Of a stretch of 64,000 bases of DNA, positions 1 through 13,120 are shown piece by piece. A program made the position numbers and the translations under genes. The first letter of the stretch is position 1. Each line of letters begins with the position of its first letter. The notes below the pieces were generated by a model. It had not been told where the DNA came from. It did no database searches and was given only the letters and a program-made list of their open reading frames with translations. Source of the DNA: Macrocystis pyrifera (taxonomy: Eukaryota > Sar > Phaeophyceae > Laminariales > Laminariaceae); assembly GCA_031763025.1 (NCBI GenBank), contig JASSKH010000029.1, positions 8,069,121 to 8,133,120 on the forward strand, in the 5' to 3' direction.

Positions 1-207
1 CCAAACTCTACCTATCCATCCTCCGTGATGCATTGCAGGCCCCGATACAAGCCACAGAGTATACTGTGGATGTGTCATCACCTCACGCGCATGGTTTTGC
101 CTGCTGCTGCTGCTGGGCGGCATGGCTGCAGCGATATACAACAGCCTGCTTGTTGTACTCGTAGCACGCTCAGTGCGATATTTGTGCTCAACAGCAGTTG
201 TAACGGC

Positions 208-524
208 ACTGTTGGCCAATCACGACCATTTTGTAGGTCATACGGTAAGTCATAGCTCTGCTTTGATTGGTGAAAGCTCGAAAAGTCTAGTGTTTTTTTA
301 CGTTGTTTTTGCCTTGTAACTTTGAATCTATCCCTTGGCCCAGTGCCTCACATTTCGACCCGATCGCATTTTCAGAGGCACCGGGCCAAGCGATAGGGAC
401 AACTTTATGGCTTACAAGCAAAAAACAACGTAAAAACAGACCAGGCCACCCCCAGAATGCACCAGTCACATCAGAGCTATGACTTGCCGTATGTCTTGCA
501 AAATGGCTGTTATTGGCCAACAGT
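208..524. mobile_element. Foldback (long inverted-repeat) element
   Basis: The outer ends read ACTGTTGGCCAATCACG on the left and, on the opposite strand of the right end, ACTGTTGGCCAATAACAG. The match continues inward for roughly 130 bases on each side, including CATACGG(T/C)AAGTCATAGCTCTG, then TTTACGTTGTTTTT, then CTTGGCCC(A/G)GTGCCTC, leaving a central loop of about 25 bases. This is the form of a foldback element or long-TIR MITE without coding capacity. The arms differ at many positions, so it is not a fresh insertion. I could not fix the target-site duplication. Confidence 0.75.
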
Positions 525-632
525 CTGACCGCTCGCTAGGCGAACAGCCAGGGTCACAGGTCACAGGTCACAGGTCATTAAAGGCTCCGCAGGAGAGAGG
601 AGAAGCGTTCCTGCAGCTCCAGCAGGCACACC

Positions 633-1523
633 ATGCACCTGTGGCGGTACATGCGCGCTTTATTATGGCTAGTGGCGTTTATCGGAACCTGCGATTCGGC
701 GCCGAGGGTGGCGTCACCGAGGATAGAGCGGTCTTCCCCGGCGCAGTTTGTACATTTTTATCCGGCCGACCGCACTGCCGGCAGCAAGCCGCACCAGAAG
801 CAGCAGCATCATCATCATCAACAGCGAAAGCAGAGTACGCACGCCCTCGTGATGCCCTTGCGCGTCGATCCCGCCGTCCTGTTGATGCGATACATCTACG
901 CCGTCTTGTGGCTAACACCGTATATCTCCGCGGGTGTGTCGCCAAGGGTTGAGCTTTGCTTGCCGGCGATTTTTGTGTACTGTTTTCCGGTCGTCTTTCT
1001 CGTCGTCGAAGCGGTACCGACTCCCGTACCGAACCCTTACCATCCCCCTCGAGACCAGCGGCTCGTTACGAAACACAAAGGGGCCCGCGCAAAAAAACAA
1101 TCATCACCAAGAGACTTGGGCGCCCGCCGGGTGCTGTGAGTGGGTCAGGGTCTACGAAGCCGGGGCCAAACGAGAGGACAAAGGGCAAAAAACGAAAAGC
1201 CCTCGCCGACACCCGACGGCTCGACCAGATGTGGGCTCGTCCTGCTGCTGCTGCTGCTGCCGGCGATGACGGCAGCGCCGACACCTCTGCTGGAGGTCAC
1301 AGCAGTGCTGGTACGCACACCAGGGACCGTCTCGACGGAGGCGACGCGGCCGGTGGAGACGACGGGACCGACGGAGACGACGGGGCCGGTGGAACCGACT
1401 GGGGCCGTGGGGACGACGGGGGTGGTGGGGCCAACTCTGGGGGTGCATCCGGCGGTGCCCCGAGTCCACCACCGCCATCTACAGATTGCTGGTGAATGTC
1501 GCCCGCCCAACGCGAGTGGATAG
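633..1523 (+). CDS. Possible secreted Thr/Pro-rich protein, interrupted frame
   Basis: One frame is open from the ATG at 633 to 1523 except for a single TGA at 1137-1139. The N-terminus (MHLWRYMRALLWLVAFIGT) looks like a signal peptide. A second hydrophobic stretch follows near residues 80-130. A third (CGLVLLLLLLPAMTAAP) is followed by a mucin-like run of Thr, Gly, Pro and Val built from variants of ETTGP, encoded by an 18-base DNA repeat around 1340-1430. The TGA lies within GCTGTGAGTGGG, a good splice-donor context, so the true structure may contain an intron there. I recognise no family. Repeat-rich DNA can stay open by chance, so this is a weak call. Confidence 0.3.
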
Positions 1524-2184
1524 CCAAAATAAAGGAAAAAGTCAACTCACGCATCGTTCATCACAAAAAGACCATCCTTAAGCTCGATCCAAACGGCTTT
1601 CCTTATGGCGGAGGATGGGCATGCCCTCCTCTGCCGTCGGCGCAAGCTGGTTCAGGTGTGTGGTGTATTTAGGATACGAGTATGGAGGCAAGGGGAGAGC
1701 CTTGCCGTACTGCTGTACGTGAAAAATACGTACGTTCTGGCCTTGAATGCAAGGAAAGTTGTTTGAAAAGTATCAATACCTAACGGTTCTTACATTTCCG
1801 TCCAAAAGGATGTCCTGTTGTAGGTATATACCTGGTACCGCTACATTTATGATACCAAGTACCAGGTGTTCAAGTCCAACATACAGTAAGTGGGTACATA
1901 CATCGTACCGATTTTGCAAGCATTGACGTATGGTGTGCCCAACATTCTTCGCTGTGTACTGCCGCTCGCTGCTCGTGTTTGTACTTTCTTAGAGCTTCGA
2001 CTGTCTGCTGTGGGCCTTTCTCACCGTAGATTCTGAGACCTGCCGGTCTGCTTGCGTTTTGCTCGAAAGTCTTGCGAGCTGTTGGCCCTTGTATAAATAT
2101 AGAGGACATCCTTGCACACATCCTTGCTGGCCTCTGCAACAACGCCGCACTAAGCGTAGTATTTTCTTAAAACTTGCGTCAGGT
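1524..2184. other. Non-coding or 5' exon region upstream of the exonuclease transposon gene
   Basis: I see no convincing gene here. A short inverted repeat (ACCTGGTAC at 1830-1838 and GTACCAGGT at 1859-1867) is present. The next gene may have an upstream exon in this stretch, because its first ATG follows a potential acceptor (TTGCGTCAG just before 2183). Confidence 0.4.
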
Positions 2185-5100
2185 ATGCCTTCTGTGGAAC
2201 CCTTCCACCTCAAGAAGGTGTTCGTGTGGGTACCTGAATACATTCGGCCGGGCGTCAACCGTATACCGTGTCCGAATTGTCCGGGTTTCGGACAGCCCGA
2301 TGGTTGGAATCCTGCTCAGCCACGTCGAGTCTTCTTGGAGGAGAATGTCGGGTACATGATCGGATTCAGGTGCGAAATGGACCTTTAGCACGCCAAGTTT
2401 GGATAGTTTCGTGTGCCTTCGGTGCTCATCTCCTTGGAGGGTGTCTACTACTACTGCCGTAATACACTACTTCGTGTATGCACTGGGTAAAACGTCTACT
2501 GTTACAACTGTTGCGTATCGTGATACGCTGTACTCGTCCTAAATCGCGATTTAATTTTGGTGTTCAAGTCGTAAACAGTCTGCAATGTCAATGTAAGCAC
2601 TCGAATATATCCTTGCAACTTCGCTCTCGCACCCAGTAGGTATAAATGCAACCAGTGCAGCGCAGCCAACAAGGGGAAGTGGGCCGATGATCCCACCCGA
2701 TGTACCGCCTCTTTCCATGCGTGGGATGCCGAAGTTTTGGCTAAAATGGACGATTTCGTAGCAAAAGAATTTCCGTTCATTGAAACAAGAGTCAACGCCA
2801 TAAGCAAGAGCCTGGTACATCGTTTAGGAGCCGACCTTGTCGCTGGCAAAGGCTTTTCGGCCACAGCGAAGTTCATTCGCCAGGATTATATGACGACGTA
2901 TATTCATCGACACCGTACATACGTCGCGTTAGCAAACCTCCGTTGGCAGCGACGCGAAGCGTTGTTGGGCGTTGAAAACGGTGATTCCCCTGCGTTTGGA
3001 GAGTTCGAGGACCACCTGGGCTTCAACGGCAGCTTCCCTTTGGAGCATTACCTACGGGGCATCTGGCACAAGTGGTTCAGCGAAATTCCAGTTGTACCGG
3101 TTCAGAAGAAGGCGCTCTTGCCATGGCTTTGGAATAGCGCCGCCAGGCTGTATGAGAGAACGGAAATGACTGTAGCAGTCTCTACACCAAGTGACCTCTG
3201 TTCTGTTCCCCTCGCAATGATCATATGCCAGGACGAGGAGCGCACGTGGACACGAGAGCAGTATCTTCAAAGACGAGCACAACAGATAGACGGCCACGTA
3301 TTTGCAGGCGACGGGTCCTTCAAGTATGCGAAGGTGATTCGGTTGTCGACAGGGCCGGATGGGAAGCGCGCGCGCCCTTTGTATGGAATATTCACGATCA
3401 TGAACGAGTACGACCAGGTGGGCTGAAATGAGGTCGCACATGCCTGTCAGTACAGCGCTGTACAATAGTTTCGATGCGCAAGACTGGTATATATACCGGT
3501 TTAGATGGGACGATTGAGCAACTGAGGCACAGGCGCTTTCGTGTTGCCCTCCCCGTTCAGTGCTTGTAGTGTATGCCAACCTGATCAGCTTCACCTCACG
3601 TCTTGCATCCCGTAGGTCGTATTTTCGAAGGTCATGACGACTGCGTCAGTTCATGACCTCAATAACGATCTGAAGATATTGTTCGTCAAACGGTTCCGTG
3701 GCAATGGTTTTGACCTACCGGCTGTCTTATTCACAGGTATGGATCTCAGTCGGTCACAGCTGTTTCGGTGTGTTTGCTTTGATTCGCTTTTTTTGTATCC
3801 TCCGGCGGATTGGTAAAAAATAAAGCTCAAGCTGACCACATTTCCACGTGTGAACAGATTTCGTGTCGTGTGATTTACAGTCTGCAGATTCGTACGCTCT
3901 TTCTGAGTCGTTCCCGCCCGGTCCAATTTCCTGGTAATATTTTGTTTTCAGACGACTGTTGCGAGGATCGGAGCATGCTTCTCGCCATGTTCAAGGAGAT
4001 CGAGCAGGATACTGGTATCTGGTTGTACGATGCTGCGGCTGGCGAGGGCGTAGACCCACGAGGCGATACTTTGCCGGAGTTGACGTTCCCTTCGCCCAAG
4101 CATGGAGCGTACGTATTCGGACCCGAAGCCGTCAGGTTGAAGATCGCCGAGCTTGTCCGAGGCTGCGGGTTGCAGGGAAACGTCGTGGGTTTGGACTGCG
4201 AATGGGAACCAGCGCTGGGCGGCAAGACACCAAACCCTGTGTCGACTGTTCAACTCTCGCTTCCTGATGGCACTGCAGCCTTGTTTCATTTGCAACGCAA
4301 GAAAAAAACTCCCGTTTTCCCCGCATCTTTGCAAGCATTTCTGCAGAATCCTGACATCAAGAAGATGCGTTAGCGTCTTGGCAGTAACGAGTGCGGAATC
4401 TGCTTGAGCAAAAATCAAGAACGCGCCCTTTGTGCTTCCGAACTCGTTGAAAACTCCTGACGCAACGTTTCGATGTCGTCTTCCTCCAGATCGGTGTCAA
4501 CGTCAATTTGGACGCCTCGTATCTGTTTCGGGACTGCGACGTTGAGGTTGCAAATACTGCGGACTTGAGGACTCACGCACGTCACTGTTTGGTGGAGACG
4601 CCATCTCGCTCGCTGGCCGGTATGGTGTCTGCTTTCATCGGTAAAACGTTTGAGAAAAGACCCGGCCACCCGCTTGTCTCAGTGGAGTAGCCGTCGACTC
4701 ACCCCCGAACAGGCAAGAAATAAATCGACCCGTGGTTGTATTAATCGTGTCCGTCAGCGTATTTCTTTTTTTCGAAGTTTATGCTTTGTTCGTCTTGCCA
4801 TCGGCTGCCATCTGCTTGACTTCGTTGTTTAATACCGTCTCCACCTCCACAGGTGAAGTGTGCCTGCCTGGATGCGTATGCTTCTGTTCTGGTGTACCAG
4901 ATGATCGAGAAGCTGAAGGATCCGATACGCGGCCCTGCTCTTAACTCTTTGGAGCCGGACACAAAGGTGCACATGCAGCATTTATGGTCAGGTCTCGTAT
5001 TTCTTGATATGTACAGCAGTGCTGCAGTAGAGAGGTCTCGCTCGACATGGTCTCACTCCCACAACGGTTGGACTGTTGTCTCACGCACTCATTATCTTGC

Positions 5101-8036
5101 AGGTGCGGCTCTACAGCAATAACCACGCGAGTTGCGTCGGTATCGGAGAAGTGCAGGACGACACGGCGGCCATAGAGACTCTCCACGTGCGGAGGTCGGG
5201 CTTACGTATGGGCGATCAACGGCGGGCGACGCCAGTTTTGGTTGAGGTGACCGAGGCACAAAGGCGCCCTGCCGCCACCCTCGGGTAACGACCGCCGCCT
5301 GACCATGAAAGATGTTTGCAATGGCGGTGGGCTTTCTATTTGGGACATTACCCACGTTCGCCGGGCATCGGACTGGAAAGCGCCTCCCTCGGAACAGGTG
5401 ACTTTGGGCGCAAACGCAAGTTCGGCTTACGACGACGACAACGATTTTTTTGCCGCTACACCACCTGGACGCGTGGTGTGCCCTGCAGGTAAGATGTTTC
5501 TTCGACACTGTGTGTCGCCATTAGTTCGTGTGCTTTTAACGTGCTGGTTATATTTGAAGGATCAAGTATATACGTACAGGTATGTTTGTCGCGAACTTCT
5601 ACCCGTTTTCTTGGTGTCGTTCTCGCTGTGTTCATTTTCGACATGGTTTCATTTAATTGTTCTATTTTTTGCGTGCCGTACTCCTGCGAAGATGTTGACG
5701 AGGGCGAGGACAATGTGGACAACGATGTTTGGCATCACTCTGGTAGCCGTACCAGACATGCGTCTGAAGAGGCCCACGGCAGCGTGGCGGAAGAAGATAG
5801 AGATGCCGACATGGAGCATGTGAGTAGCGTACAATAAAAAAATATATGATTGCCACAGGCCGGTCGTTGTCGACGATATCTTTTTTCCGTGCAGGTCCAG
5901 AGGAACCTTATTTGATTCCCCTGCTACCGTATTTTCCCAGCTACCGCCCTTTCCCCTGCTACGGCCTTTCTCCTTTGCATCGCTGTTAATCCTCACTTGG
6001 GGCAGGAACCGACGATACACACGATCGTTGTGTGTCTGGATCTCTTTCATGGGCTCCAGCGTATCTCGAGATTGGTGAAGAAACGTCACGGCGCCTTCAA
6101 GACCTTCATGGCTCGATTGAGAGACGCGTGTTTCATCGTTAATCGGGATGATGTGGCAGAGGCAAGTTCGTGTTGATGTTGTTCCTGATGCGTTGGATGA
6201 AGTATGAAATTTCAGAGATCTACAGTAGCATGAATACATTACTCACACGCCACCTTGTATCGGATCCTGCTTCTAACAGTACAACCCGTGTTGCCGACAT
6301 ACGGCGGTGGCAGGTAGAGAGAGCTTTTGAATCTGGAGGTATGACACTGGAAAAAGTGCAAGAACTCAGGGAAAACAACTGGACCTTTTTTTTGCGTCAT
6401 TGCCGTCGCCTCGTGCCGGAACGGAAGCGGTTGTTGAAGCGTTTCGATTTGGTGATCAATCTGATTCAGTTCAAACACCTTGTCGATTCGAAATCGGGAG
6501 AAGAACTCATTCGACCGGAAGCAGCGCCGGCTGCCGAGCTGCTCCGCAAGCACATTTCCAATGGGTGCTTGAGCGATCCTGAAGGCGTGCCTCTCTAATA
6601 TATGACGGGCACGACTGCAGCTGGAGTCACTACATGGCGATGTGTCAGAGGGACCAACAGCACTGAGGTCAATTTTTGTCTGGTGAAAGTATGTTGATGC
6701 GTACTGAAATAACATGCCATATTATATTAGCGCCATTGCTTGCGTACACCATAGCTGATTGCTCTGGCGTGCCATGAATTACTTTTTGGACCGACCTTTC
6801 ATAGAGCTCTATGCGTTGTTTTCTGTATTGGTTCATGAGTCACTGTTCATCGTGCGCTTTGTCGGGTTTCTACGCGATGGCGTTGTTTGAAAAATATATC
6901 AAAAACAAAACCCCTGGTCCGCCCGTCTTCTACCTCGTTTCAGGGTTACCATCGCTACCTTAGGACTCTGCTATCGTCGTATTATGCATCTCCTGCCTTG
7001 GCCCACACTATTCTGCTCGAGTTCAACTACCGGTGGAACATCGAGATGGTCGTGAAAACCCGAGGTCTGCGGCCAAGTCTTGGAGGTTTTTACGACCAGT
7101 ATGGTGTTGAAATAATTCAGCGTGACACGGCTAGCTGTTACCCGGACAAACACCTGTTTTCTGATTGGGTTTCTGTGCTTGATGTCGAAGATACTGGCGA
7201 TGGGAGCGGGCTTCCTGAAAGCTCGTGGGGTTCTCATGGCAGTGGGAACGTAGCAAAAGAGGACCCACCCAGTAGAGACTTGCCGGCAGATATTTTGGGC
7301 GGAGAAGATATTGTAGACGGGGAAGATATTTTGGGCGGGGAAGAAACAGTTGACAGTACCGTACCCCTGCCGAAACTCACGCGCACCGCGAAGCAATACG
7401 CAAGTATGATGCAAACTGGGATACTAATACTACCCGTTCATACTGGAGTAGAGAAGCGGAAAATTTCCAGCGAACTCGCGGACAACTGTTTCTGGCCAGA
7501 CGATCCGAGGGGGAGATTGCAGCGGTTTCAGCGCATCAACTTTGATAAGTGGGCGGCTGCTTGGAAAGAGTGTTGTACCAAAATAGAGTATGGGGTTTTG
7601 GATTGGGAGCCGGTCTACAGGAAAACCTCCAAAAACCTCGAAACGTATTTCGACCTGCACAACCAACGCGTAAACACCACGCTCACAATGATGCCAATTC
7701 AGCGGGGGCAAGAGGAATTGCGTAAATACTTGCAAGAAGCTGAAACAGGAACAAGAGTTCGATTATTTAGTCGGTGACGTAGTACCTACTCCAGCTCCTC
7801 CGCAGAAGGGCTCTGGGTCGGGCGTTGGCGCCGTTCAGGAGGGGGGTTTCACAGGTGGCGGTGGGGGAGGTATCTTGCCGAACAGTAGTGATGATGAAGA
7901 GATGATAGACGTTGGCTGGCAGCGTCGAGGGGGGGTCGGTCGAAATACTGCTGGCCTTAGCGTTACCGCACCTCAGCAGACTAGTCGAAGCAGCGACCGC
8001 AGACGTGCCACGAGTGCGGCCACCGCAAGCAAGTAG
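2185..8036 (+). pseudogene. Spliced transposon protein: zinc-binding region, transposase-like core, 3'-5' exonuclease (decayed)
   Basis: I reconstruct exons at about 2185-2369, 2640-3417, 3616-3736, 3952-4364, 4490-4712, 4853-4966, 5103-5246, 5398-5488, 5692-5819, 6006-6165, ~6312-6667 and 6944-8036. The first two give a cysteine-rich region (IPCPNCPG, GWNPAQPRRV, YKCNQCS) that I recall from DUF6729-type proteins. A core follows with GDGSFKYAK and FTDDCCEDR. Then comes an exonuclease domain: motif I VGLDCEW, motif II near VNLDASYLF, motif III CACLDAY. The C-terminal part has VVCLDLFHGLQRISR, WRCVRGTNSTE and a Gly/Ser/Arg-rich tail. Damage: the donor after 4364 reads ATGCGT rather than GTGCGT, an extra A lies near 4655, there is an in-frame TAA at 6596-6598, and one base too many near 7740. 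The junction after 6165 is unresolved. Family naming is from memory; a transposase role is inference. Confidence 0.7.
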
Positions 8037-11000
8037 GTGCCCAGGCATGCCCCCATAGCGGGGGCCGGCAAGTCTCAATGCCAAGCACCAGTAGAGGAGC
8101 GGCGGGATAGTGTCTTTAGAACAGGGAGGAAAGCTGGGGGGAGGGAAATTGAGGAGGAGAGCCTGCGGCGGTTTGATGTGTGTGTTTGTGCGAAGAGCAA
8201 GCCTGTGCCAGCAGTAACTGATGTTTAGGCTTTGCTGTACGTGTAAATAAGCTACCCGACCTGGTACACCGTTTGAAGAAGGATACTCTTGATATTATGT
8301 ACATAATTAGTGCTTGCAATGAAGACATATTACTACGGTAATAAGTATTAAGGATGGGGTGATATAATATATTGTACGACCTCATGAATTTCTCGGGCGG
8401 AATGTTGCAACACATCAATGCGACAACACCATGATAATAATCGAAATGCATTGAATGTATGTGGTGTTTGGTCTTCATAATTGGTTTGAACCGTTGCGGA
8501 GAGGTGAGGTTTATTTCAGGTACGGGTATCGAACGTAAGATACATCCCAGGTACGTACAATACATACTTATGATATCATACTTGAGCGAAAGCAGCAACC
8601 GCGATGCCCGAATGTGCGCTTCCATCGTAGTGCCACCGTTTTTTAAGAATATCGTCCACCTATACAATAACAGAAGAAGAGTAACGGGGAAACTTGACCT
8701 TCATGGCCGCGCAGGGACTGTGTTCCAGCTACAGAGCAAAGGGCTGGTCCGAAGCAAAGGAAAGCTGGTGAATGGTCTGTGGTTCATCGGTATACTAAAC
8801 CTAAGTCGGTGGCGCTGAAAATCATCGGCAATACACAGCTTGGTGATCATGGGCTGAGAAACTGCTCGCTGAGTAGAGCCGTCACCGGTTTTAGTATGCC
8901 CAGTGTAAAGAGCTTGCTCATGGTAGAGATGGGCGATAATTTTATGGTGCTCTTCAGTTTTACTGTACCATTGCCAGTTATGCACCGGATTTAACATCGC
9001 AGATCTCAAATTATGCCGGGATGTAAGCTACACAGTGATTTGATGGCGGTTCAATATGTTGCTTTTATATTAGACTTTGGCATACTGCTGGCCTGGTGTA
9101 GGCAGACGTTCTCGACAAATATTCACTAGCATGCATGGCCATCAACACAGCACGTGTTTCCTCGAGTGAATTATCGCGATAAGATTTCCAAGGTGTGAAG
9201 AGATTTCCAAGGCGTTCACCGATTTTGTACTTGGTTTTCGGGCGTTTGTCAGGGTGATTACTCTCCCTTAAGACCGTTTTCCCCCGCGAAGTATGATTCC
9301 GAGCGCCTACAACAGCTCATGTTCGGCTGTAATCTTGACAACGGTAAAGCTTGTGCCAACAGAATGACACACTAGGCAGAGGCTCCAGACTTGACCATCA
9401 ACTTGACCCTCAACCCGTAGAAAGATAGTTGTGGTGTCGGAGTACAGCACGGGCGGTAAAGCGAGGGTGTCTGTACATACATATCGAAAAACAGCCTTGG
9501 GTGGGCATCAACTCGCCGCACCAGCGTTTGGGAACAGGGTGCACCACTCACTCAGACCAGCCGTCATTTGCTTATGGTGAGGCGGCCAGGATATGGTAGC
9601 AGTACGACCTCGCAAACGCAAGAGGTGGACGATTACCACGCTGGACGATGGACTCGAAACGGAAACAATACCACCTCAAGCTGGGCGACGGCAAAGAAGA
9701 ATCTAGAGGCGGACACGTATTCGCCAAAGTGCAGAGCCACCGTGCGCACCATGTCGTACACCCGGTCTACGCTTGGTAATGGAATGACGGCGATAAAATA
9801 GCAAGAGTTCATCAACACGGTCTGACTAGTAGGTAAAGCAAGGTAAAAAAAAAACGTGCACGATGCACAAGATGGATAGGACGGACAACCTCGAGCTGGG
9901 TGGTGATGGGTGCACGGCGACGCCGTAAAAGGCGTGGTAGGAGATGAGGGGCATCTTCTTCACCACTCGGCCAAACAGAGAGTTTTTTGTTTCCGTCGGT
10001 GATGATAGCACAGGCACTCAACAACTAAGGCATTGGTAACTCCACGCGAAACGTACAGCGCCCACGAACGATTTTTTTTCTAGTTCATGTGGATAAGAGG
10101 CCGACCATGTTCGGGTGACTGATATATATCACGAACTTTTTTTTCTGAGAAACATGTGATAGTGGTCAGAACGGGCGGTGGAAGTTCGTAAGGAATTTGA
10201 GGTAGAAACATCGCGTGCCTTGAATAGGTTTGCCTTTGCAGAAGGCCTAGCCGTACTGCCCCGGTGTGTAGCAAAGCATGTTCAACGTGATGACACAAGT
10301 CCAGAGCAACCGAAATAGTATCCAAAACTCATCTCGTCAGCAAGGGCAGTCGAACGAATATGTCGGGGGAAAACCAACTTGGATTGAGGGCTGGGGTCAT
10401 AATTCCCACAGCGAAAGGTTTAACTGGACGACATATATCGTAACCGAGCATCACATATCGTGTTACACTTCCCCATCCCTTCCTGTCAACGTATAATATA
10501 CGCCGGAGTTAACCACCCCTTCCCGCCCGGACAGTATGCTTATGAAAATACAGGCATGGCCGCGCACTATCGGCTCGAATACAGTCCTATACGACGAAAA
10601 TATTACCTCTCCGCAAAAAGCTCTGACCTTTGTCAAAAACATAGCTGTTTTTGAAAAGAAACAAATACCGAATTACTCATTACTTCTCGTCCAGGAAATT
10701 CATACTGTCGCAACTATCTATCCCGTTTGGTCAAGAATATGTGTCTCATTTCCCTCTCGCCCGGTCAATACACCTATACACCCCAACCCCATTTTTCCAA
10801 CCCCCCCCCGCGTAGGTTGGCGCCACGGAGAGACGCTATTGCTTCACCTACACGAAAGCTACTGGTGTAGTCGGCGTCGCAGAGGCAACTTGCATCTGTG
10901 CAGATGTGGGGATATATCGGACGATGGAAAACCTATGGCAGTAGTCTTACTGATGCATGAGAGGCACCGCCTCCGGCAAACCTACCGCAGTTGTGGTTGA

Positions 11001-12879
11001 TACGCCTTCCGACGCCAACAGATCCAGCGACGAAGTCTTCTAATCAGCGAAAACAAAATCCATTGTCGTTCCAGGATTTTAACAGCGGGTTTATAATGCT
11101 GACGTTCTTGCCTTAATCGGTTCAAACTAACTTGAACAACACATACACCAAGTCTCGGCAAAAAACATCGGGGTGTTTAGAAGTTATTGCGCCCACAGTA
11201 TGCCCCCACAGTCGCGTCCACAGGTTGTTGCATGGATTTGGTATTGTACATATAAAATGGCTATGTGGCATGCAACATGCTCAAATTCATTCAAGCCGGT
11301 AGTGCGCGGCCACAACATGAATTCCATAAGCTGCAAACATGCCGTGCCGCGGAACTGATTCTTCGGAGCAGGCGGTTTGCGTTAGCACCAGCCCGAGGTT
11401 CTGCAGTCCCACAAAGGCCCCACTGTCAATAACTCCGCGACGAGCGGCATTTTCTCAACGCCATAAACGCACGAAAAACTGCCAGGCTCGGCTAAACGCA
11501 TTCGTACTCGTGCTGATAAACGCATCAGTCGCCTTCGCCGCCATGTCAAAAGCGGAGTGATTCGTCGTTCGTCTGCATGTAGGCTCACGGTTTCTACCCG
11601 GTCGTCCCTCTCGTCCGGAGATTTCGGCACGCGTACAGCTCGCACTGTTTTACCGCTAAACGCAATGTATTCCCGCCCACCTCCCCTAACACTAACCCAA
11701 GAGCAACATGTACCTCCGCTCACAACCCCGGAGACGTTTGCTGTCGTTCTTGCCTCTTTACACACCAGACAAACGTGCCGTGCACCCTCATCGCTTAAAT
11801 AATGGCTCCATCCCATATTTCGACGTACATCGGCCGGTTCAGAATAGGGTCTTCCACCATTTGAAGGTCGCCTATCCGTCAAGGGTGCAGATATTCCGTC
11901 CAGACTCACCGCGTTTCCTTCCAAACGAATACTATTTGTGGATAATTACCACCCCTCCCCGTAACGATAATATGCCCGATCGTACATTCTGGCCGTTCAC
12001 GACAATAATGTCTCTCCCAACAACCCTGAGTCCAATCCAATCCCATCAACAACATCGTTACATGTCATTCGACCCTATTAACTTTGCCTCCGGCATACAA
12101 AACACAGTGCGTCACTTCTTTTTCCTTCAAGAAGTTTCGTTACGCACTTATCCAAAAGATTCGGCTGAACGACTATGCAAGGGTAGACCTAAGCCCTCGA
12201 ACATGCGCCAAACACCGCTTCCACGGGAATACCTAAAAATGTCCCATTTCTCCAACAACAGACCGTTCACAGCTTTCCCAGGCGATACCCTACAAGATCG
12301 GCAAGGGAATGTAATCAAGTTCAATCTTAACGTCATCGGCCATGAATACACCTTCAACACTCCTACCGCAAGGAAGACACGCATGGCTGGGTGGAGGTAC
12401 ACAAGGACCAGGAGGAAGTTCTCCCATTTTTCATAGTGCCAACACGGCATTCCAGTGGCATCCTACAGTTTTCACGTACGGTGCTCCTAGCGCTGTAACG
12501 CCAGCTGGGTCGGTATTGAACCCACCCACCTTCATCCACCCACCCGTAACCCACCCACCGCGTGAGACAGTATAGCAGTACGTACACTTCTCACGCACGA
12601 CTCATCCCACACACCCACGTACCGGTACTTACGCGATATGGGGATTGAGGTTCGGCGTGTAAACAAATCAAATCTGACAGCACCAGACTGCACTAAAACG
12701 AAAGCGAAAGACAAGGCCAGAAAGAAAACAATACTACCACTCCGAACCAAAATACAAGGATCATTTGGATTGAATAATTACATGCTAACGGTCTCTATAC
12801 TTCGGGTCGAACCTCGGATTTGGCGTTCACAATCGGGCGTTCTACTGTTGAGATAGACTCCTGGAGGGAGTGGACGCAT
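8037..12879. other. Gene-poor stretch
   Basis: Only short, compositionally odd frames are present. The longest (11708-12436, plus, 242 codons) is rich in Pro, Thr, Arg and Phe and shows no domain or motif. A frame near 9600-9710 (RKRKRWTITTLDDG) looks locally coding but breaks within 40 codons. I see no splice-linked set of exons and no RNA gene. Confidence 0.45.
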
Positions 12880-13120
12880 GCTACAGTAGAGGCGCATCAC
12901 TTTTTTTCTGAGGCTTTCCACTTAAGGAGCTCCGTACCCCTCCCTGGAAAACCGACTTGAGCAAAATTCATCTTGCATCCCGATGAATAATCTCATGGCC
13001 CAAGTATACGAAAACAAGATTATCCTTCCGACCATTTCGGGGTAAAAGGTGTCCCGTCATTCACAAACCGTTAGAAGCGGAAATGTGCTACCTCTATCGT
13101 AACACGCGTCAGTGATAGTG
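12880..13120. repeat. Dispersed repeat, copy A (mate at 49.9-50.1 kb)
   Basis: A block of about 240 bases matches 49870-50122 in the same orientation. Shared stretches include CACTTAAGGAGCTCC, GTGGCCCAAGTA (ATGGCCCAAGTA here), CCCGTCATTCAC, AGCGGAAATGTG and TACCTCT(A/G)TCGTA. The copies differ by scattered substitutions and small indels. No coding frame is conserved between them, so it is probably a non-autonomous element. Confidence 0.7.

Noticed and set aside
5649-6239. 196-codon minus-strand frame
   Set aside because: Antisense shadow of the exons of the exonuclease transposon gene, whose splice sites and motifs are on the plus strand.
11708-12436. 242-codon plus-strand frame
   Set aside because: No motif, biased composition, no splice or promoter support, and an overlapping long minus frame. 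Left as a note in the gene-poor stretch.
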